64,000 nucleotides of DNA from Sphingomonas sp. 32-66-10 (GCA_002280565.1 NCEF01000006.1:17774-81773), one strand, 5' to 3'. Counted from the first letter of the stretch, positions 18,618 through 28,798 are shown. Program-made: numbers and translations. The notes: generated by a model from the sequence alone, not told the origin.

Positions 18618-19538
18618 TTACGCCTCGGGAAGAAAGTCCGGAACGCTCAGATAACGCTCACCTGTATCATAATTGAACCCTAGCACCCGCGAACCGGCCG
18701 GAAGGTCGCCCAACTTCTTCGCAATCGCCGCCAGAGTCGCGCCCGACGAGATGCCGATCAGCATCCCTTCCTCACGCGCCGCGCGGCGGGCAAACTCCTT
18801 CGCATCGGCCGCATCGACCTGAATCGCGCCGTCGATCGAGTCGGTGTGCAGGTTCTTCGGCACGAAACCCGCTCCGATGCCCTGGATCGGATGCGGCCCC
18901 GGCTGGCCGCCGGAGATGACCGGCGACAGTTCGGGTTCGACCGCAAATACCTTGAGCGCCGGCCAGTGCTGTTTCAACGTCTCGGCAACGCCGGTAATGT
19001 GGCCGCCGGTGCCGACACCGGTGATGATCGCATCGGGCGGGGTATCGGCGAAGTCCTTGAGAATTTCCTGCGCCGTGGTGCGGACATGGACGTCGATATT
19101 GGCCGGATTTTCGAACTGCTGCGGCATCCATGCGCCGGGGGTCGATTCGACGATCTCCAGCGCGCGCTCGATCGCGCCTTTCATCCCCTTTTCACGCGGG
19201 GTAAGGTCGAAGCTCGCGCCATAAGCGAGCATCAGGCGGCGGCGTTCGATGCTCATGCTTTCGGGCATCACGAGAATCAGCTTGTAGCCCTTCACCGCCG
19301 CAACCATCGCGAGGCCGACGCCGGTATTGCCGCTGGTCGGTTCGACAATCGTGCCGCCGGGCTTCAGGCTGCCATCGGCCTCCGCCGCCTCGATCATCGC
19401 CAGGGCGATGCGGTCCTTGATCGACCCGCCGGGATTGGTGCGCTCCGACTTGATCCACACCTCGGCATCGGGGAATAGCCGGGCCACGCGGATGTGCGGG
19501 GTGTTGCCAATCGTTTCGAGGATGTTGTTCGCCTTCAT
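18618..19538 (-). CDS. cysK: Cysteine synthase A (O-acetylserine sulfhydrylase)
   Basis: A 306-residue PLP enzyme converting O-acetylserine and sulfide to cysteine. The PLP lysine is K41 in [23 protein letters not shown] is the substrate loop and [10 protein letters not shown] the phosphate loop. The start is ATG 19538, sharing ATGA with the stop of the upstream MFS gene; an apparent longer frame upstream is a read of the MFS gene in another frame. Co-transcription with an exporter may link cysteine synthesis to efflux of a thiol or related metabolite, but this is speculative. Confidence 0.96.
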   Translation of the reverse strand: MKANNILETIGNTPHIRVARLFPDAEVWIKSERTNPGGSIKDRIALAMIEAAEADGSLKPGGTIVEPTSGNTGVGLAMVAAVKGYKLILVMPESMSIERRRLMLAYGASFDLTPREKGMKGAIERALEIVESTPGAWMPQQFENPANIDVHVRTTAQEILKDFADTPPDAIITGVGTGGHITGVAETLKQHWPALKVFAVEPELSPVISGGQPGPHPIQGIGAGFVPKNLHTDSIDGAIQVDAADAKEFARRAAREEGMLIGISSGATLAAIAKKLGDLPAGSRVLGFNYDTGERYLSVPDFLPEA

Positions 19539-20860
19539 GCCTTGATCTCCTCTGGCGGGGGATTGTCCAACGATGCGGGCGGATCGAAGGTCCGCGCGCG
19601 CCGCAATTCGGGGAAGATACGCGCCCACAGCGCGGTTACCAAGATGGCTGCGACGCCGCCTCCCACGGTCGCGACGACCGGACCGATCAGCGAGGCAAGA
19701 AAGCCCGAGCGTGCCTCGCCCAGCTCGTTCGAGCTGGAGATGAACAGCGTCGATACCGACCCGACCCTGCCGCGCATCGCGTCGGGCGTATGCAGCTGGA
19801 TCAGCGACGAGCGGACATAGACCGAGATCATGTCGAACCCGCCCAGCGCGATCAGGGCGACGATCGACACCAGCACTGCCGGGGCCAGTTCGCTCCCGAT
19901 CATGCTCGGACCGAACCAGCGGCTCATCAGCGGCCCGGCCCAGCCAAACACGGTGGTCGCCGCGCCGAAGCCGATGACTGCCCACAGCATCTTGACCCCG
20001 ACATTGGTCTTGAGCGGACGCCAGGACAGCACGACCGCCACCGCCACCGCACCGACCGCCGGCGCCGCGCGTAAATGGCCCAAGCCATCCGCGCCGATCA
20101 TCAGCACGTCGCGGGCATAGATCGGCAGCATCGCCGTGGCCCCGCCGAGCAGCACCGCGAACATATCCAGAGAGATCGCGCCGAGGACGAGCCGGTTGCG
20201 GCGGACATAGCGCAGCCCTTCGACCATCTGCATCAGCGGGTTGCCGATGCGCGCGATCGTGCTGCGCGCCACCGGGGTGACCAGCATCATCATCAGAAAC
20301 GCGACGCCGAACAATGCGGTCGCGACCCAATAGGGGACGGCGGGACCGACGGCGTAAAGATAGCCGCCCATCGCCGGGCCGCCGATCGACCCGACCTGCC
20401 ATGCCAACGCGCTCAGCGCGATCGCGGTGGGGAGCGAGGCGGCCGGGACGAGATTGGGGGCAAGTGCCTGTTGCGCCGGGCTGATGAAGGCGCGCGCGAC
20501 GCCCAGCAGCGCGGCGATGCCAAACAAAGCGGGCAGGGTAATGGTGTCGGTCTGCGTCAGCCAAGCCAGAGCCGCAGCGCAGCCCAACTCCAGCGCGATC
20601 GCGGCGCGCACGATCCAGCGACGGTCGAGCCGGTCGGCAACCCAGCCGGTGACGAGGGTGAGCGCGAGCAGCGGCAGAAACTGAACCAGACCCACAAAGC
20701 CAAGCTGCAACGCCGCCTCGCGAATGCCCATCGTTTCGCGGGCAATGTCGTAGACCTGCCACCCAATGACCACGACCATCGAAAGTCCGGCCAGTGTCGA
20801 TGCGAGCCGCGCGATCCAGTAGACGCGGTAATTGTGGATCGAGAAGGGATGGGCGGCCAT
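19535..20860 (-). CDS. MFS transporter (EntS/MFS_3 type)
   Basis: A 441-residue permease with about 12 membrane helices. The loop motif [16 protein letters not shown] between helices 2 and 3 is the MFS signature; FRVYWIAR-like [20 protein letters not shown] at the N-terminus and [20 protein letters not shown] in the C-terminal half are typical of the EntS/MFS_3 exporters. The substrate is unknown. It is the first gene of a two-gene unit with cysK (4-nt overlap). Confidence 0.9.
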   Translation of the reverse strand: MAAHPFSIHNYRVYWIARLASTLAGLSMVVVIGWQVYDIARETMGIREAALQLGFVGLVQFLPLLALTLVTGWVADRLDRRWIVRAAIALELGCAAALAWLTQTDTITLPALFGIAALLGVARAFISPAQQALAPNLVPAASLPTAIALSALAWQVGSIGGPAMGGYLYAVGPAVPYWVATALFGVAFLMMMLVTPVARSTIARIGNPLMQMVEGLRYVRRNRLVLGAISLDMFAVLLGGATAMLPIYARDVLMIGADGLGHLRAAPAVGAVAVAVVLSWRPLKTNVGVKMLWAVIGFGAATTVFGWAGPLMSRWFGPSMIGSELAPAVLVSIVALIALGGFDMISVYVRSSLIQLHTPDAMRGRVGSVSTLFISSSNELGEARSGFLASLIGPVVATVGGGVAAILVTALWARIFPELRRARTFDPPASLDNPPPEEIKA

Positions 20861-20915
20861 GCGTTCCTGTCCGGCCGTCGGTCCCGATGACCGGCGGACG
20901 AACCGGCCTTAGGGG

Positions 20916-20966
20916 GTCGCGAACGCTTCGCGCAACGAAGTTATCGTTGCGCGCGGCGTTCGCGAC
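20916..20966. terminator. Long hairpin (23-bp stem, 5-nt loop)
   Basis: Positions 20916-20938 and 20944-20966 are reverse complements with two mismatches, separated by AGTTA. It lies between the stop of the stress protein gene (20979, minus strand) and the start of the MFS gene (20860). It is well placed to terminate the upstream minus-strand transcript, although no T-run follows; it could also be a protein-binding or processing site. Confidence 0.65.
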
Positions 20967-20978
20967 GGTTGGCGTGGG

Positions 20979-21470
20979 TCAGGCGAGCGAGACGTCGGCG
21001 ACCTTGTCCTGATAATCCGCCTTCGGGTCCGAGCCGAGCAGCATCTTCAGACCCGCGAACAGGCTGTTTTCATTCAGCCAGATCTGTCCATGTTCGGTGT
21101 CGAGGCGGAGAAGCTGAAGCTTCGGATCGTCCTTGCCGCCTTCATACCATGCTGCAATGAACGGGTTCCACAGCCGTTCAATGGTGGCGCGATCATGGTC
21201 GGCAACCAGATCGCCGTGGATCGTCGCCCACAGATCATGACCCTTGGACACGAAATGCGCCATGGCGCGGTTGCTCTCGCTCAGCGCGGCGACCAGACCG
21301 TTGTCCTTGGTGGTAAAGAACCAGATCGGTCCACCATTCTGCCCGTCCTCACGCAGCGCCGTCATCGGCTGCGCATGGCCGTCGCGCGCACCATCGAGGC
21401 CGAGGAAAAGGGTGCGGTCGCTGTCGAGCGCCGACCAGAATTTGTCGGCGAGTTCCTGCGGGGTCGGCAT
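20979..21470 (-). CDS. Pyridoxamine 5'-phosphate oxidase-like general stress protein
   Basis: A 163-residue protein of the split-barrel flavin-binding family (general stress protein 26 type): PTPQELADKFWSALDSDRT, then GGPIWFFTTKDNGLV and ERLWNPFIAAWYEGGKDDP are characteristic. Members bind FMN or FAD; a catalytic role in vivo is not settled. ATG 21470 has GGAG at a normal distance; the longer frame upstream runs into the neighbouring gene's antisense. Confidence 0.9.
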   Translation of the reverse strand: MPTPQELADKFWSALDSDRTLFLGLDGARDGHAQPMTALREDGQNGGPIWFFTTKDNGLVAALSESNRAMAHFVSKGHDLWATIHGDLVADHDRATIERLWNPFIAAWYEGGKDDPKLQLLRLDTEHGQIWLNENSLFAGLKMLLGSDPKADYQDKVADVSLA

Positions 21471-21534
21471 CGGGCTGCTCCTGAATGGTGGGATTGCAGC
21501 GGGAACGGCCGATGCCCGGACGCGGTTCCCTATG

Positions 21535-22416
21535 CTAACCCAAATCAGGCGGCGGCATGCGGCCGCGAATATAGGCCGTGCCGGGATGCTCCATCGGAAA
21601 GCCGCACAGGGCGAGCCGTCCGAGCAGCTGACGCGCGCGGTTGGCCAGCGCCGTGCGGGCCGCGATGGCTGGTGCATCGGCAACCGGATGCAGAATGGCG
21701 CCCGATCGGGTCAACAGACCGCGCGCAACGAGCGCATCGATATTGCGGGACGTCGTCGCATAGGGCAGCCCGAGCATGCGCGCGGCGTTACTGGTGCGGA
21801 TCATCGGATCGGACTTGCCATCCGGCCCGGCATCGGCACGGCGGCTATGGCCCCATTCGACCGCCAGCAGCAGGGCGAGCCGGGTGAAATTCTCCTCGCG
21901 CGGCCCATGGCTTTCCATCGCAGCGAGGATGAGGTCGAGTGCGATCCCCACCCCGGATCGCGGGTCATAGGTGATATCGGTGGCGGTTGGCGGCAACACA
22001 AGGCCGCCCTTGCCCAGATCCTCGACCAGACCGACGAGCAGATCGTGGCAGCTTTCGGTAAAGCGCGCCAGGCGCGGTTCGACAATCGCATCGGTCGTCA
22101 CAGAAAGGCCGCCCGGCGCGCGGGCGATCAGCCCGCCCTCGACCAGTGCGATGGCATGGCGGCGCGTCGTTTCGAACGGCCGGCCGATCGATGCCGCCAG
22201 CGCATTGATGCTGACCGGTCGCTTGCGCCCGGGGGACTGGTCGAACGGGCCACAGGCACGTGCCGTTGCCGCGAACACGACTGCGCTGTTGAGGCTGCCG
22301 AACATTTCCAGCGCGTGCGCCATCGCCGACACGCCAAATTCGAGGACGTGCAGATCGAATACGGGCCCCGATAGCGGCGCCGCTGCCTCAAGATCTTTGC
22401 CGGGCCTAGGCAACAT
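21535..22416 (-). CDS. Two-domain winged-helix regulator of unknown target
   Basis: About 293 residues from ATG 22416 (GTG 22452 is an alternative). Two separate helix-turn-helix segments are visible: SINALAASIGRPFETTRRHA (GntR/MarR-like, about residue 70-95) and SNAARMLGLPYATTSRNIDA near the C-terminus. A helical domain lies between them. No effector domain is recognised. It is an isolated gene with no operon partner. The call as a regulator rests on the paired HTH motifs. Confidence 0.7.
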   Translation of the reverse strand: MLPRPGKDLEAAAPLSGPVFDLHVLEFGVSAMAHALEMFGSLNSAVVFAATARACGPFDQSPGRKRPVSINALAASIGRPFETTRRHAIALVEGGLIARAPGGLSVTTDAIVEPRLARFTESCHDLLVGLVEDLGKGGLVLPPTATDITYDPRSGVGIALDLILAAMESHGPREENFTRLALLLAVEWGHSRRADAGPDGKSDPMIRTSNAARMLGLPYATTSRNIDALVARGLLTRSGAILHPVADAPAIAARTALANRARQLLGRLALCGFPMEHPGTAYIRGRMPPPDLG

Positions 22417-22681
22417 GGCGGCGGACCAGGTCGATGCACGTGAAGTTCGCACGCAAAAAAGCCACTACTTTCCCCAAAGTGGAGCAAAGTAAGGGCGCTC
22501 TGCGGCAGCGGCGCAACGCGCCAGCTACTCATTTTGCGCGCTGGACGGCGCTGTGGCCAACAAATCCGAGTATTTGCGACCCAAAAGCCACATCGCGGGG
22601 CGGCGCAATTGCGCGGGACGGGTCGGCGATCACGTCAAAGATACGGCCATATTGGTACAATGTGACCGCTCGAGCTGGACC

Positions 22682-22704
22682 GGGGCGCGGCTGACCCGCG
22701 CCCC
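22682..22704 (-). terminator. Hairpin after the membrane protein gene
   Basis: GGGGCGCGG, loop CTGAC, CCGCGCCCC is a perfect 9-bp stem 9 nt beyond the stop of the minus-strand gene at 22713. No T-run follows, so it would be a weak or factor-assisted terminator. Confidence 0.5.
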
Positions 22705-22712
22705 GACCCGGG

Positions 22713-23783
22713 TCAGGCATAGGCCGCTTCGCGCATCGGCACCGGTGGCAGCCGGTCGCCAAGGGCACCGAGCGGGCCCACCACCAGCCGCCGCATCGGC
22801 TGCCAGAAGGCCGACAGGGTCAGCAGCGCCGATCCGATTACCAATGCCGTCAGTGCCGCACCCAGTTCGACCGCGCCCGCCGTCTGCAGCAGCGCATACA
22901 TGGCGTAGAGGACATAGGCGAGGCTGGAGACGAGCAGCGCGCGGCGGTCTACCGCAAGGGCAACAATCGCGAAGCCGACATAGAGCAGCAACACGACGGC
23001 GGCGATCCCCGGCTGAACCGCGCCGTCGAACACGCCGAGCATATGGAACACCGGATGCGCGATCATTGGCGCGGCGGCAAGGTGCAGCCAGAAGGCGACA
23101 TCGGCGCGGCGCGTCTTGCGCTCGCGGTCGGACATGTCCCAGCGCATGGCGAACAGGAACATCAGCACCCCGCCGGCCAGCACGATCGGCATGGCCCAGT
23201 CCTGCGCGGCGGGAAATGCGATCATGATCAAGGCGATGAGCACGCCGATGACCGCCGCTGCCCCCGCCGCAACGGTGATCGGCACCATGAAGCGCCGCCA
23301 GTGCAGCCATGCCGCCGCCGCCGTGGCGAGCCCAACAGTGGCCGCGATGCCCGCCCCGACCTGACGCGCCAACATCTCATTGTCCGGATCGACATAGCGT
23401 TCGAGCCATTCCACATTGTCGGCCACCACACCGACCAGGGTCGCGGCGATCCCCCCGACAAAGGCGAGCAACAACAGGATGCTGGGCAGCGCCATGCGGC
23501 GCACGCGGGTGAAATACTCGGCCAGCCCCCAAGCCAGTGCCGCGACCGCGAGGCCACCCAGCCATGGCTTGATCTCGCCGCCGATCCAGGCGACCGCGAC
23601 GAGCATGAGCGCCGCGGCGATCGCGACGAAAATGTCGTTGAACCCGGTCAACAGCCGGAAATGCTCCTCATCCGCGATCGGCGCAGAGCGCATCGACGCG
23701 ATATGATCGCGGAATGCGGCGGCGGCCTCCGGGCTGATCGCCCCGGCCTCCACCGCGCTGTTCAGATCCACTTCGCTATACAT
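22713..23783 (-). CDS. Multi-pass membrane protein (DUF2157-like)
   Basis: A 356-residue protein with a soluble N-terminus (MYSEVDLNSAVEAGAISPEA) typical of DUF2157-like proteins, then about nine or ten membrane helices. A conserved-looking loop GGEIKPWLGGLA follows the first helix. No catalytic motif is seen and the function is unknown. It is a single gene with a hairpin after it. Confidence 0.75.
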   Translation of the reverse strand: MYSEVDLNSAVEAGAISPEAAAAFRDHIASMRSAPIADEEHFRLLTGFNDIFVAIAAALMLVAVAWIGGEIKPWLGGLAVAALAWGLAEYFTRVRRMALPSILLLLAFVGGIAATLVGVVADNVEWLERYVDPDNEMLARQVGAGIAATVGLATAAAAWLHWRRFMVPITVAAGAAAVIGVLIALIMIAFPAAQDWAMPIVLAGGVLMFLFAMRWDMSDRERKTRRADVAFWLHLAAAPMIAHPVFHMLGVFDGAVQPGIAAVVLLLYVGFAIVALAVDRRALLVSSLAYVLYAMYALLQTAGAVELGAALTALVIGSALLTLSAFWQPMRRLVVGPLGALGDRLPPVPMREAAYA

Positions 23784-23894
23784 GGCAGTCCCTCCTGTGC
23801 CGGAGAGACTGCCACAAGTGTGTTAGTGATGCAATACGCCGTGGTGCTGGTCTGTGCTCAGCTTACACTGGGCCCGTGCCGCCTCACCGAGACT

Positions 23895-24791
23895 TCACCC
23901 TTGCAGCTTGGCCATGATCGTCATCGCCTGCTCGCCGCCCGATTTGGGCACGATTTCGCCAGTGCGATCGGTAATCTGTGCCCAATGCGCGGCGACACCC
24001 TCGGGGCTCATCTCGTCGCCGGTCAGTCGCACACCCTGAGTCAGCGTTACATAAGCGGCCTGGAACACACCGGCACCTGCGCCGACGATCGCGTTGGTCG
24101 GCGCATCGTCGCTGACCAGGAACAGCGCAGCGGGCGCAACGCTTTCAGGGGTGAATGCCTTGAATGCGGCTTCCGGAAAAATATCCTCGGTCATGCGCGT
24201 GCCCGCGGTGGGGGCGAGGGTGTTGACGCGGATGTTGTATTTCGCACCCTCCAGGTAGAGCGTCTTGGTCAGCCCGGCGAGGCCGAGCTTGGCCGCACCG
24301 TAATTCGCCTGGCCGAAATTGCCGTAAAGGCCGCTGGAAGATGCGGTCATCAGGATGCGACCGTAATTCTGATCGCGCATCGTCGCCCACACCGCCTTGG
24401 TCGCATTGGCCGATCCGTTGAGATGCACATCGATGACGAAGCGGAAATCCTCCGGCTCCATATTCGCAAAGCTCTTGTCGCGCAGCACGCCGGCATTGTT
24501 GATCAGGATGTGGACGCCGCCCCATTTCTCCTGAGCCTGCGCGACCATTTCCAGCATCTGGGCATAATCGGTAACGCTGCCGCCATTGGCGATTGCCTCG
24601 CCGCCCGCAGCTTCGATCTCGGCGACCACCCGCTCGGCGGCATCCGATGCACCGCTGCCATCGCGCGATCCGCCCAGATCGTTCACCACGACCCGTGCAC
24701 CGCGCCGTGCGAGTTCCAGCGCATAGGCGCGACCGAGACCACCGCCGGCGCCGGTTACGATCGCGACACGACCTGCAAAACTGATGCTCAT
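23895..24791 (-). CDS. SDR, peroxisomal multifunctional enzyme/17beta-HSD4-like 3-hydroxyacyl-CoA dehydrogenase
   Basis: A 298-residue SDR with cofactor loop TGAGGGLGRAYALELARRGA (from residue 13), NNAG at 98-101, S151, Y164 and K168 (YGAAK). VVVNDLGGSRDGSG is typical of the dehydrogenase part of MFE-2 type fatty-acid oxidation enzymes, which oxidise 3-hydroxyacyl-CoA. The probable operator TTGACGGAAACGTCAA lies 14 nt upstream of the ATG and matches the one before merR/acyl-CoA dehydrogenase at 9478, supporting a role in the same fatty-acid or acyl-CoA catabolic regulon. Substrate assignment is by similarity. Confidence 0.88.
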   Translation of the reverse strand: MSISFAGRVAIVTGAGGGLGRAYALELARRGARVVVNDLGGSRDGSGASDAAERVVAEIEAAGGEAIANGGSVTDYAQMLEMVAQAQEKWGGVHILINNAGVLRDKSFANMEPEDFRFVIDVHLNGSANATKAVWATMRDQNYGRILMTASSSGLYGNFGQANYGAAKLGLAGLTKTLYLEGAKYNIRVNTLAPTAGTRMTEDIFPEAAFKAFTPESVAPAALFLVSDDAPTNAIVGAGAGVFQAAYVTLTQGVRLTGDEMSPEGVAAHWAQITDRTGEIVPKSGGEQAMTIMAKLQG

Positions 24792-24804
24792 AACCCTCTC
24801 CGCA

Positions 24805-24820
24805 TTGACGTTTCCGTCAA
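24805..24820 (-). promoter_or_regulatory. Second TTGACG-N4-CGTCAA operator
   Basis: On the minus strand this reads TTGACGGAAACGTCAA. Both half-sites are identical to the palindrome at 9478-9493; only the central 4 nt differ. It lies directly upstream of the SDR at 24791, so the SDR is a likely second target of the MerR regulator encoded 15 kb away. Confidence 0.7.
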
Positions 24821-24888
24821 GCTATGCGGCGCGCATGCGCGGCTGGCAAGCGGGGAGGTGGGGCGGGGTAGCACCCGCCCCACGGGGG

Positions 24889-25188
24889 TCATCCGCCGCG
24901 CTGGCGGCAATTGTCATACTGGCCCTTCTTACAGATCGGATATTCGCCAAGCGGGGCGGGGGCCGGGAAAGCGACGTCCGGTGCAGGTGCCTGCTGGAAC
25001 ACCACCGTCGCACCCGGCGCTGGCGGCGCCGTCATTGGCGGCGTTGCAGGCTGGTAGCCGCCAATCGGATCTTCGGTCGTCGCGGGGGTTGTGGTGGTTT
25101 CAGGCGCGGCGGGGGCAGGGGCCGCCATGTCCTGCGCAGCAGCGGTCCCGGCCACCGCCAGCGCTGCGGCGAGTGCGATCAGCTTCAT
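24889..25188 (-). CDS. Small Pro/Ala-rich secreted protein
   Basis: A 99-residue protein: signal peptide (MKLIALAAALAVAGTAAAQ), a Pro/Ala/Thr-rich low-complexity middle, and a conserved-looking C-terminus LGEYPICKKGQYDNCRQRGG with two Cys that could form a disulfide. AGGAGAACGAAG precedes the ATG. Probably periplasmic. The function is unknown. Confidence 0.7.
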   Translation of the reverse strand: MKLIALAAALAVAGTAAAQDMAAPAPAAPETTTTPATTEDPIGGYQPATPPMTAPPAPGATVVFQQAPAPDVAFPAPAPLGEYPICKKGQYDNCRQRGG

Positions 25189-25283
25189 CTTCGTTCTCCT
25201 GACATTGTTACGCTTCGGAGCGAATTGCTCGTCGCGCCAACGCGTCAGGATGGGAATCTTTCCGATCTACCCGAGCGGCGCTG

Positions 25284-25976
25284 TTACTGCCCGGCGTCGA
25301 GCGAATAGCCGGCAGAGCGCACGGTACGGATAATGTCCGGGCGGTTGCCGATGTTGATCGCCTTGCGCAGCCGCCGGATATGCACATCGACCGTGCGGCT
25401 TTCGATGTCGCTGTCATGGCCCCACACCGCGTCGAGCAGCCGTTCGCGCGAAAAGACCCAGCCCGGATGCTCCAGGAAATGCTTGAGCAGGCGGAATTCG
25501 GTCGGGCCGAGCGGGACGACTTCGCCGCCGCGCCGCACCTTGTGGCCGACCGTGTCCATCTCGATATCGGCATAGGTCAGCGCCTCACCCGCCAGCGCCG
25601 GGCGCACGCGGCGCAGCACCGCGCCGACGCGCGCGACCAGCTCCCGCGGGGAGAAGGGCTTGGTGACATAGTCGTCCGCCCCGGTCTCGAGACCGCGTAC
25701 GCGATCCTCTTCCTCGCCGCGCGCAGTGAGCATGATGATCGGCACATTCGCCGTCTCGCTCATCCGGCGCAGGCGGCGGCACACCTCGATCCCCGACAGG
25801 CTTTCGACCATCCAGTCGAGCAGGACGATGTCCGGCGGCGATTCCTGGGCAAGCAACAGGGCTTCCTCGCCATCGGGAGTGTGGCGAACCTCGAAATCCT
25901 CGCGGCGGAAATGATAGGTGAGGAGTTCAGCGAGTGCCGCATCATCCTCGACCAGCAGCATGCGGGCGCGGCTCAT
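25284..25976 (-). CDS. phoB: Phosphate regulon response regulator
   Basis: A 230-residue OmpR-type regulator. The receiver domain has the phospho-acceptor D54 (IVLLDWMV) and the conserved VTKPFSPREL; the C-terminal winged helix (about 130-228) includes GPTEFRLLKHFLEHPGWVFS and SRTVDVHIRRLRKAI. It is the last gene of the phoR-pstSCAB-phoU-phoB cluster, starting 1 nt after phoU. Phosphorylated by PhoR when phosphate is low, it activates Pho-box promoters, including probably that of pstS in this operon. Confidence 0.96.
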   Translation of the reverse strand: MSRARMLLVEDDAALAELLTYHFRREDFEVRHTPDGEEALLLAQESPPDIVLLDWMVESLSGIEVCRRLRRMSETANVPIIMLTARGEEEDRVRGLETGADDYVTKPFSPRELVARVGAVLRRVRPALAGEALTYADIEMDTVGHKVRRGGEVVPLGPTEFRLLKHFLEHPGWVFSRERLLDAVWGHDSDIESRTVDVHIRRLRKAINIGNRPDIIRTVRSAGYSLDAGQ

Positions 25977-25977
25977 C

Positions 25978-26682
25978 TCAGGCCTCCGGAACCTCGACCG
26001 TGTCACGTTCGGCCATGTAGCTGCCGGTCGCGGCAAAATAGACCATTTCGGCAACGTTGGTCGCATGGTCGCCGATGCGCTCGATATTCTTGGCGACGAA
26101 CAGCAGATGCGCGACTTCGCTCACCGTCCGCGGATTTTCGACCATATAGGTCACCAGCGTGCGGAAGATGCTGTCGTAGAAATCGTCGAGCCGGTTGTCG
26201 CGCTCGACCACCCGGATCGCAGCCTCGGCATCGCGGGCGGAAAAGGCGTCGAGCACGTCATGCACCATCTCGCTCGCCATCTGTGCCATGGCGGGCAGGA
26301 TCGAAATCGCTTCGATCCGGTCGGCACCGGGGGTGTGGACAAGGGGCACGCGCTTGGCGATGTTCTTGGCATAATCGCCGATCCGTTCCACGACCGCAGC
26401 GATCTTGAGCGCCGCGACCACTTCGCGCAGATCGTCGGCCATCGGCGCGCGCAGCGCGATGACTCGGACCGCGAGCTTTTCGACTTCAGCTTCGATCGCG
26501 TCGATTGCCTTGTCCTTGGTGCGGACATCCTTGGCCAGTGTGGTGTCGTTGCGAGTCAGTGCCAGCATCGCATCGGCAATCGCTTGTTCGGCAAGGCCAC
26601 CCATCTGCGAGATCAGCGCGCGCAGATGCTTGATGTCCTCATCGAACGCCTTGACCGTATGTTCGTGGCCCGTCGCCATCAT
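25978..26682 (-). CDS. phoU: Phosphate transport/signalling regulator PhoU
   Basis: A 234-residue all-helical protein with two PhoU repeats: [20 protein letters not shown] in the first and [20 protein letters not shown] in the second, both containing the metal-cluster motif ERIGD. It couples the PstSCAB transporter to PhoR and keeps the Pho regulon off when phosphate is plentiful. It starts at tandem ATGATG (26682/26679) overlapping the pstB stop, with GGAAGG upstream. Confidence 0.95.
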   Translation of the reverse strand: MMATGHEHTVKAFDEDIKHLRALISQMGGLAEQAIADAMLALTRNDTTLAKDVRTKDKAIDAIEAEVEKLAVRVIALRAPMADDLREVVAALKIAAVVERIGDYAKNIAKRVPLVHTPGADRIEAISILPAMAQMASEMVHDVLDAFSARDAEAAIRVVERDNRLDDFYDSIFRTLVTYMVENPRTVSEVAHLLFVAKNIERIGDHATNVAEMVYFAATGSYMAERDTVEVPEA

Positions 26683-27500
26683 CCGTACCTTCCGGTGATA
26701 TAGTCTTTGGTCCGCTCTTGGCGGGGCGCGGTAAATATCTGGTCCGTCTCGCCATATTCGACAAGCGTGCCGAGGTGGAAAAAGGCGGTGCGCTGGCTGA
26801 CGCGCGCGGCCTGTTGCATGTTGTGGGTGACGATCACGATCGCATATTTGCCGCGCAGCTCGTGGATCAGCTCCTCGATCTTCGCGGTCGCGATCGGATC
26901 CAGCGCCGAGCAGGGCTCGTCCATCAGGATAACTTCGGGATCGACCGCGATGGCGCGCGCGATGCAAAGCCGTTGTTGCTGGCCGCCCGACAGCGCGGTG
27001 CCGCTGTCCTGCAGCCGGTCCTTGACCTCTTCCCACAGCCCGGCGCGCTTGAGCGAGCGTTCGACGATCGTGTCCATCTCGTTGCGCGAGCGGGCAAGGC
27101 CGTGGATGCGGGGGCCATAGGCGACGTTTTCGTAGATCGACTTGGGGAAGGGGTTCGGCTTCTGGAACACCATGCCGACGCGCGCGCGCAGCTGCACCAC
27201 ATCCATGGTGCGGTCATAGATATCCTCGCCGTCCAGCGTGATCTTGCCATCGACCCGCGCGCTGGCGACCGTGTCGTTCATGCGGTTGAGCGTGCGCAGG
27301 AAGGTCGACTTGCCACAGCCCGAAGGACCGATGAACGCGGTCACATTCTCCATGTCGACATCGATCGACACGTCGCGGATCGCCTGTTTTTCGCCATAGA
27401 AGACGTTGACGCCGCGCGCCGACATCTTGGGTACAGCTCCGGCCTGGGCGGGCGCGGCGCTGTCGACGGCGGTGCTTGCATAATCGGTTTGGGTCATCAC
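26679..27500 (-). CDS. pstB: Phosphate ABC transporter ATP-binding protein
   Basis: A 273-residue ABC ATPase with Walker A GPSGCGKS, signature [15 protein letters not shown] and Walker [14 protein letters not shown], plus the PstB-typical [19 protein letters not shown]. It powers the PstSCAB phosphate importer at the inner membrane face. An N-terminal extension of about 25 residues precedes the domain. It overlaps pstA by 4 nt upstream and phoU by 4 nt downstream. Confidence 0.97.
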   Translation of the reverse strand: MMTQTDYASTAVDSAAPAQAGAVPKMSARGVNVFYGEKQAIRDVSIDVDMENVTAFIGPSGCGKSTFLRTLNRMNDTVASARVDGKITLDGEDIYDRTMDVVQLRARVGMVFQKPNPFPKSIYENVAYGPRIHGLARSRNEMDTIVERSLKRAGLWEEVKDRLQDSGTALSGGQQQRLCIARAIAVDPEVILMDEPCSALDPIATAKIEELIHELRGKYAIVIVTHNMQQAARVSQRTAFFHLGTLVEYGETDQIFTAPRQERTKDYITGRYG

Positions 27501-28798
27501 CAGCGGGTCTCGAAGCGGTTGCGGAGGTAGATGGCGATGGCGTTCATCGCGAGCAGGAAGATCAGCAGGACGATGATAGCGGCGCTCGTCTTCTCGACAA
27601 AGCCGCGGCTCACCTGGTCTGACCAGAGGAAGATCTGCACCGGCAGCACTGTCGCCGGATCGAACACGCCGCCCGGCGGCGTGACGATGAAGGCGCGCAT
27701 ACCGATCAGCAGCAACGGCGCCGTTTCACCCAGCGCGCGGGCCATGCCGATGATCGTGCCGGTCAGGATGCCCGGCAACGCCAGCGGCAGGACGTGGTGG
27801 AACACCACCTGAATGCGGCTTGCGCCGATGCCGAGCGCAGCGTCGCGGATCGACGGCGGCACCGCCTTGATCGCGTTGCGACCAGCGATGACGATCACCG
27901 GCATGATCATCAGCGCCAGCGTCAGCCCCCCGACCAGCGGCGCGGAACGCGGCAGGTGCAGAAAGTTGAGGAACACGGCGAGCCCGAGCAGGCCGAAGAT
28001 GATCGACGGCACCGCCGCCAAATTGTTGATCGACACTTCAATAAGGTCGGTCCAGCGGTTCCGCGGCGCATATTCTTCCAGATAGACGGCGGAGCAGACG
28101 CCGATCGGGAAGGCGATCAGCAAGGTCACCAGCATCGTCAGCAGCGAGCCCTTGAGCGCCCCCCAGATGCCGACCCCGGTCGGATCGGTGGCGTCGGAAC
28201 CCATCAGGAAGTCGATGTTGAACCCCTGGGTCAGCGTCCCCTGATCGCGCAGCCGGGTCGCCACCTTGATCACTTCGGGGTCGCTGCCATCGCCCTTGGC
28301 GGCAAGCGCGATCGGCGACGAGGCGGGGACGTCGATCGACGCGCGCCCCTGCAACAACTCGGGCCGCGCCTTCAGTTCGTCGCGCACGGTGACCCATGCA
28401 CTTTCGGAGATATAGTCGGCGCCCTCCGGGCCGAAGGCGGCGACGGCGGCATTGGCGACGACATCGTTCAGCCCCGCGCTGGCCAGCGCCAGATCGGCAC
28501 CCTTGCCGCGCAGCTGTTCCGGCGTGACCTCCAGTGCCGCAGCCTTGAAGTCGATCGGCAGTGCGATCTCGGCGCGCTGGAACCCGCCAATGCCCTGCCA
28601 CAGCATCGTGACGAGCAGGAAGGCGAGGAAGCTCGCCGAGCCGACGACCGCCGCCAGCCCCCACATGCGGAAGCGACGTTCCTTGGCATAGCGGGCACGG
28701 ATGCGCTTTTGCATCGCGTCGGTTTTCCAGCCGGTCGGGGCCGCGCGTGCGGGCTCTTCGTTACCGGTCGGCAGCTGCGGGATGAGGCTCTCACTCAT
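27497..28798 (-). CDS. pstA: Phosphate ABC transporter permease PstA
   Basis: A 433-residue permease. The N-terminal third is an alphaproteobacterial extension (one helix at about 47-68, then a periplasmic domain), followed by the six-helix core starting near [20 protein letters not shown]. The EAA-type loop is in [20 protein letters not shown] and the typical [10 protein letters not shown] is present. It partners PstC in the membrane channel. Its 5' end overlaps pstC by 8 nt. Confidence 0.95.
   Translation of the reverse strand: MSESLIPQLPTGNEEPARAAPTGWKTDAMQKRIRARYAKERRFRMWGLAAVVGSASFLAFLLVTMLWQGIGGFQRAEIALPIDFKAAALEVTPEQLRGKGADLALASAGLNDVVANAAVAAFGPEGADYISESAWVTVRDELKARPELLQGRASIDVPASSPIALAAKGDGSDPEVIKVATRLRDQGTLTQGFNIDFLMGSDATDPTGVGIWGALKGSLLTMLVTLLIAFPIGVCSAVYLEEYAPRNRWTDLIEVSINNLAAVPSIIFGLLGLAVFLNFLHLPRSAPLVGGLTLALMIMPVIVIAGRNAIKAVPPSIRDAALGIGASRIQVVFHHVLPLALPGILTGTIIGMARALGETAPLLLIGMRAFIVTPPGGVFDPATVLPVQIFLWSDQVSRGFVEKTSAAIIVLLIFLLAMNAIAIYLRNRFETRW

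Noticed and set aside
18618-20762. Apparent 714-residue fusion ending in cysteine synthase
   Set aside because: The N-terminal 400 residues are the MFS gene read in the wrong frame; the true cysK starts at ATG 19538.
23043-25202. 719-codon plus-strand open frame
   Set aside because: Antisense to the DUF2157-like gene, the SDR and the small secreted protein, all of which have convincing features.
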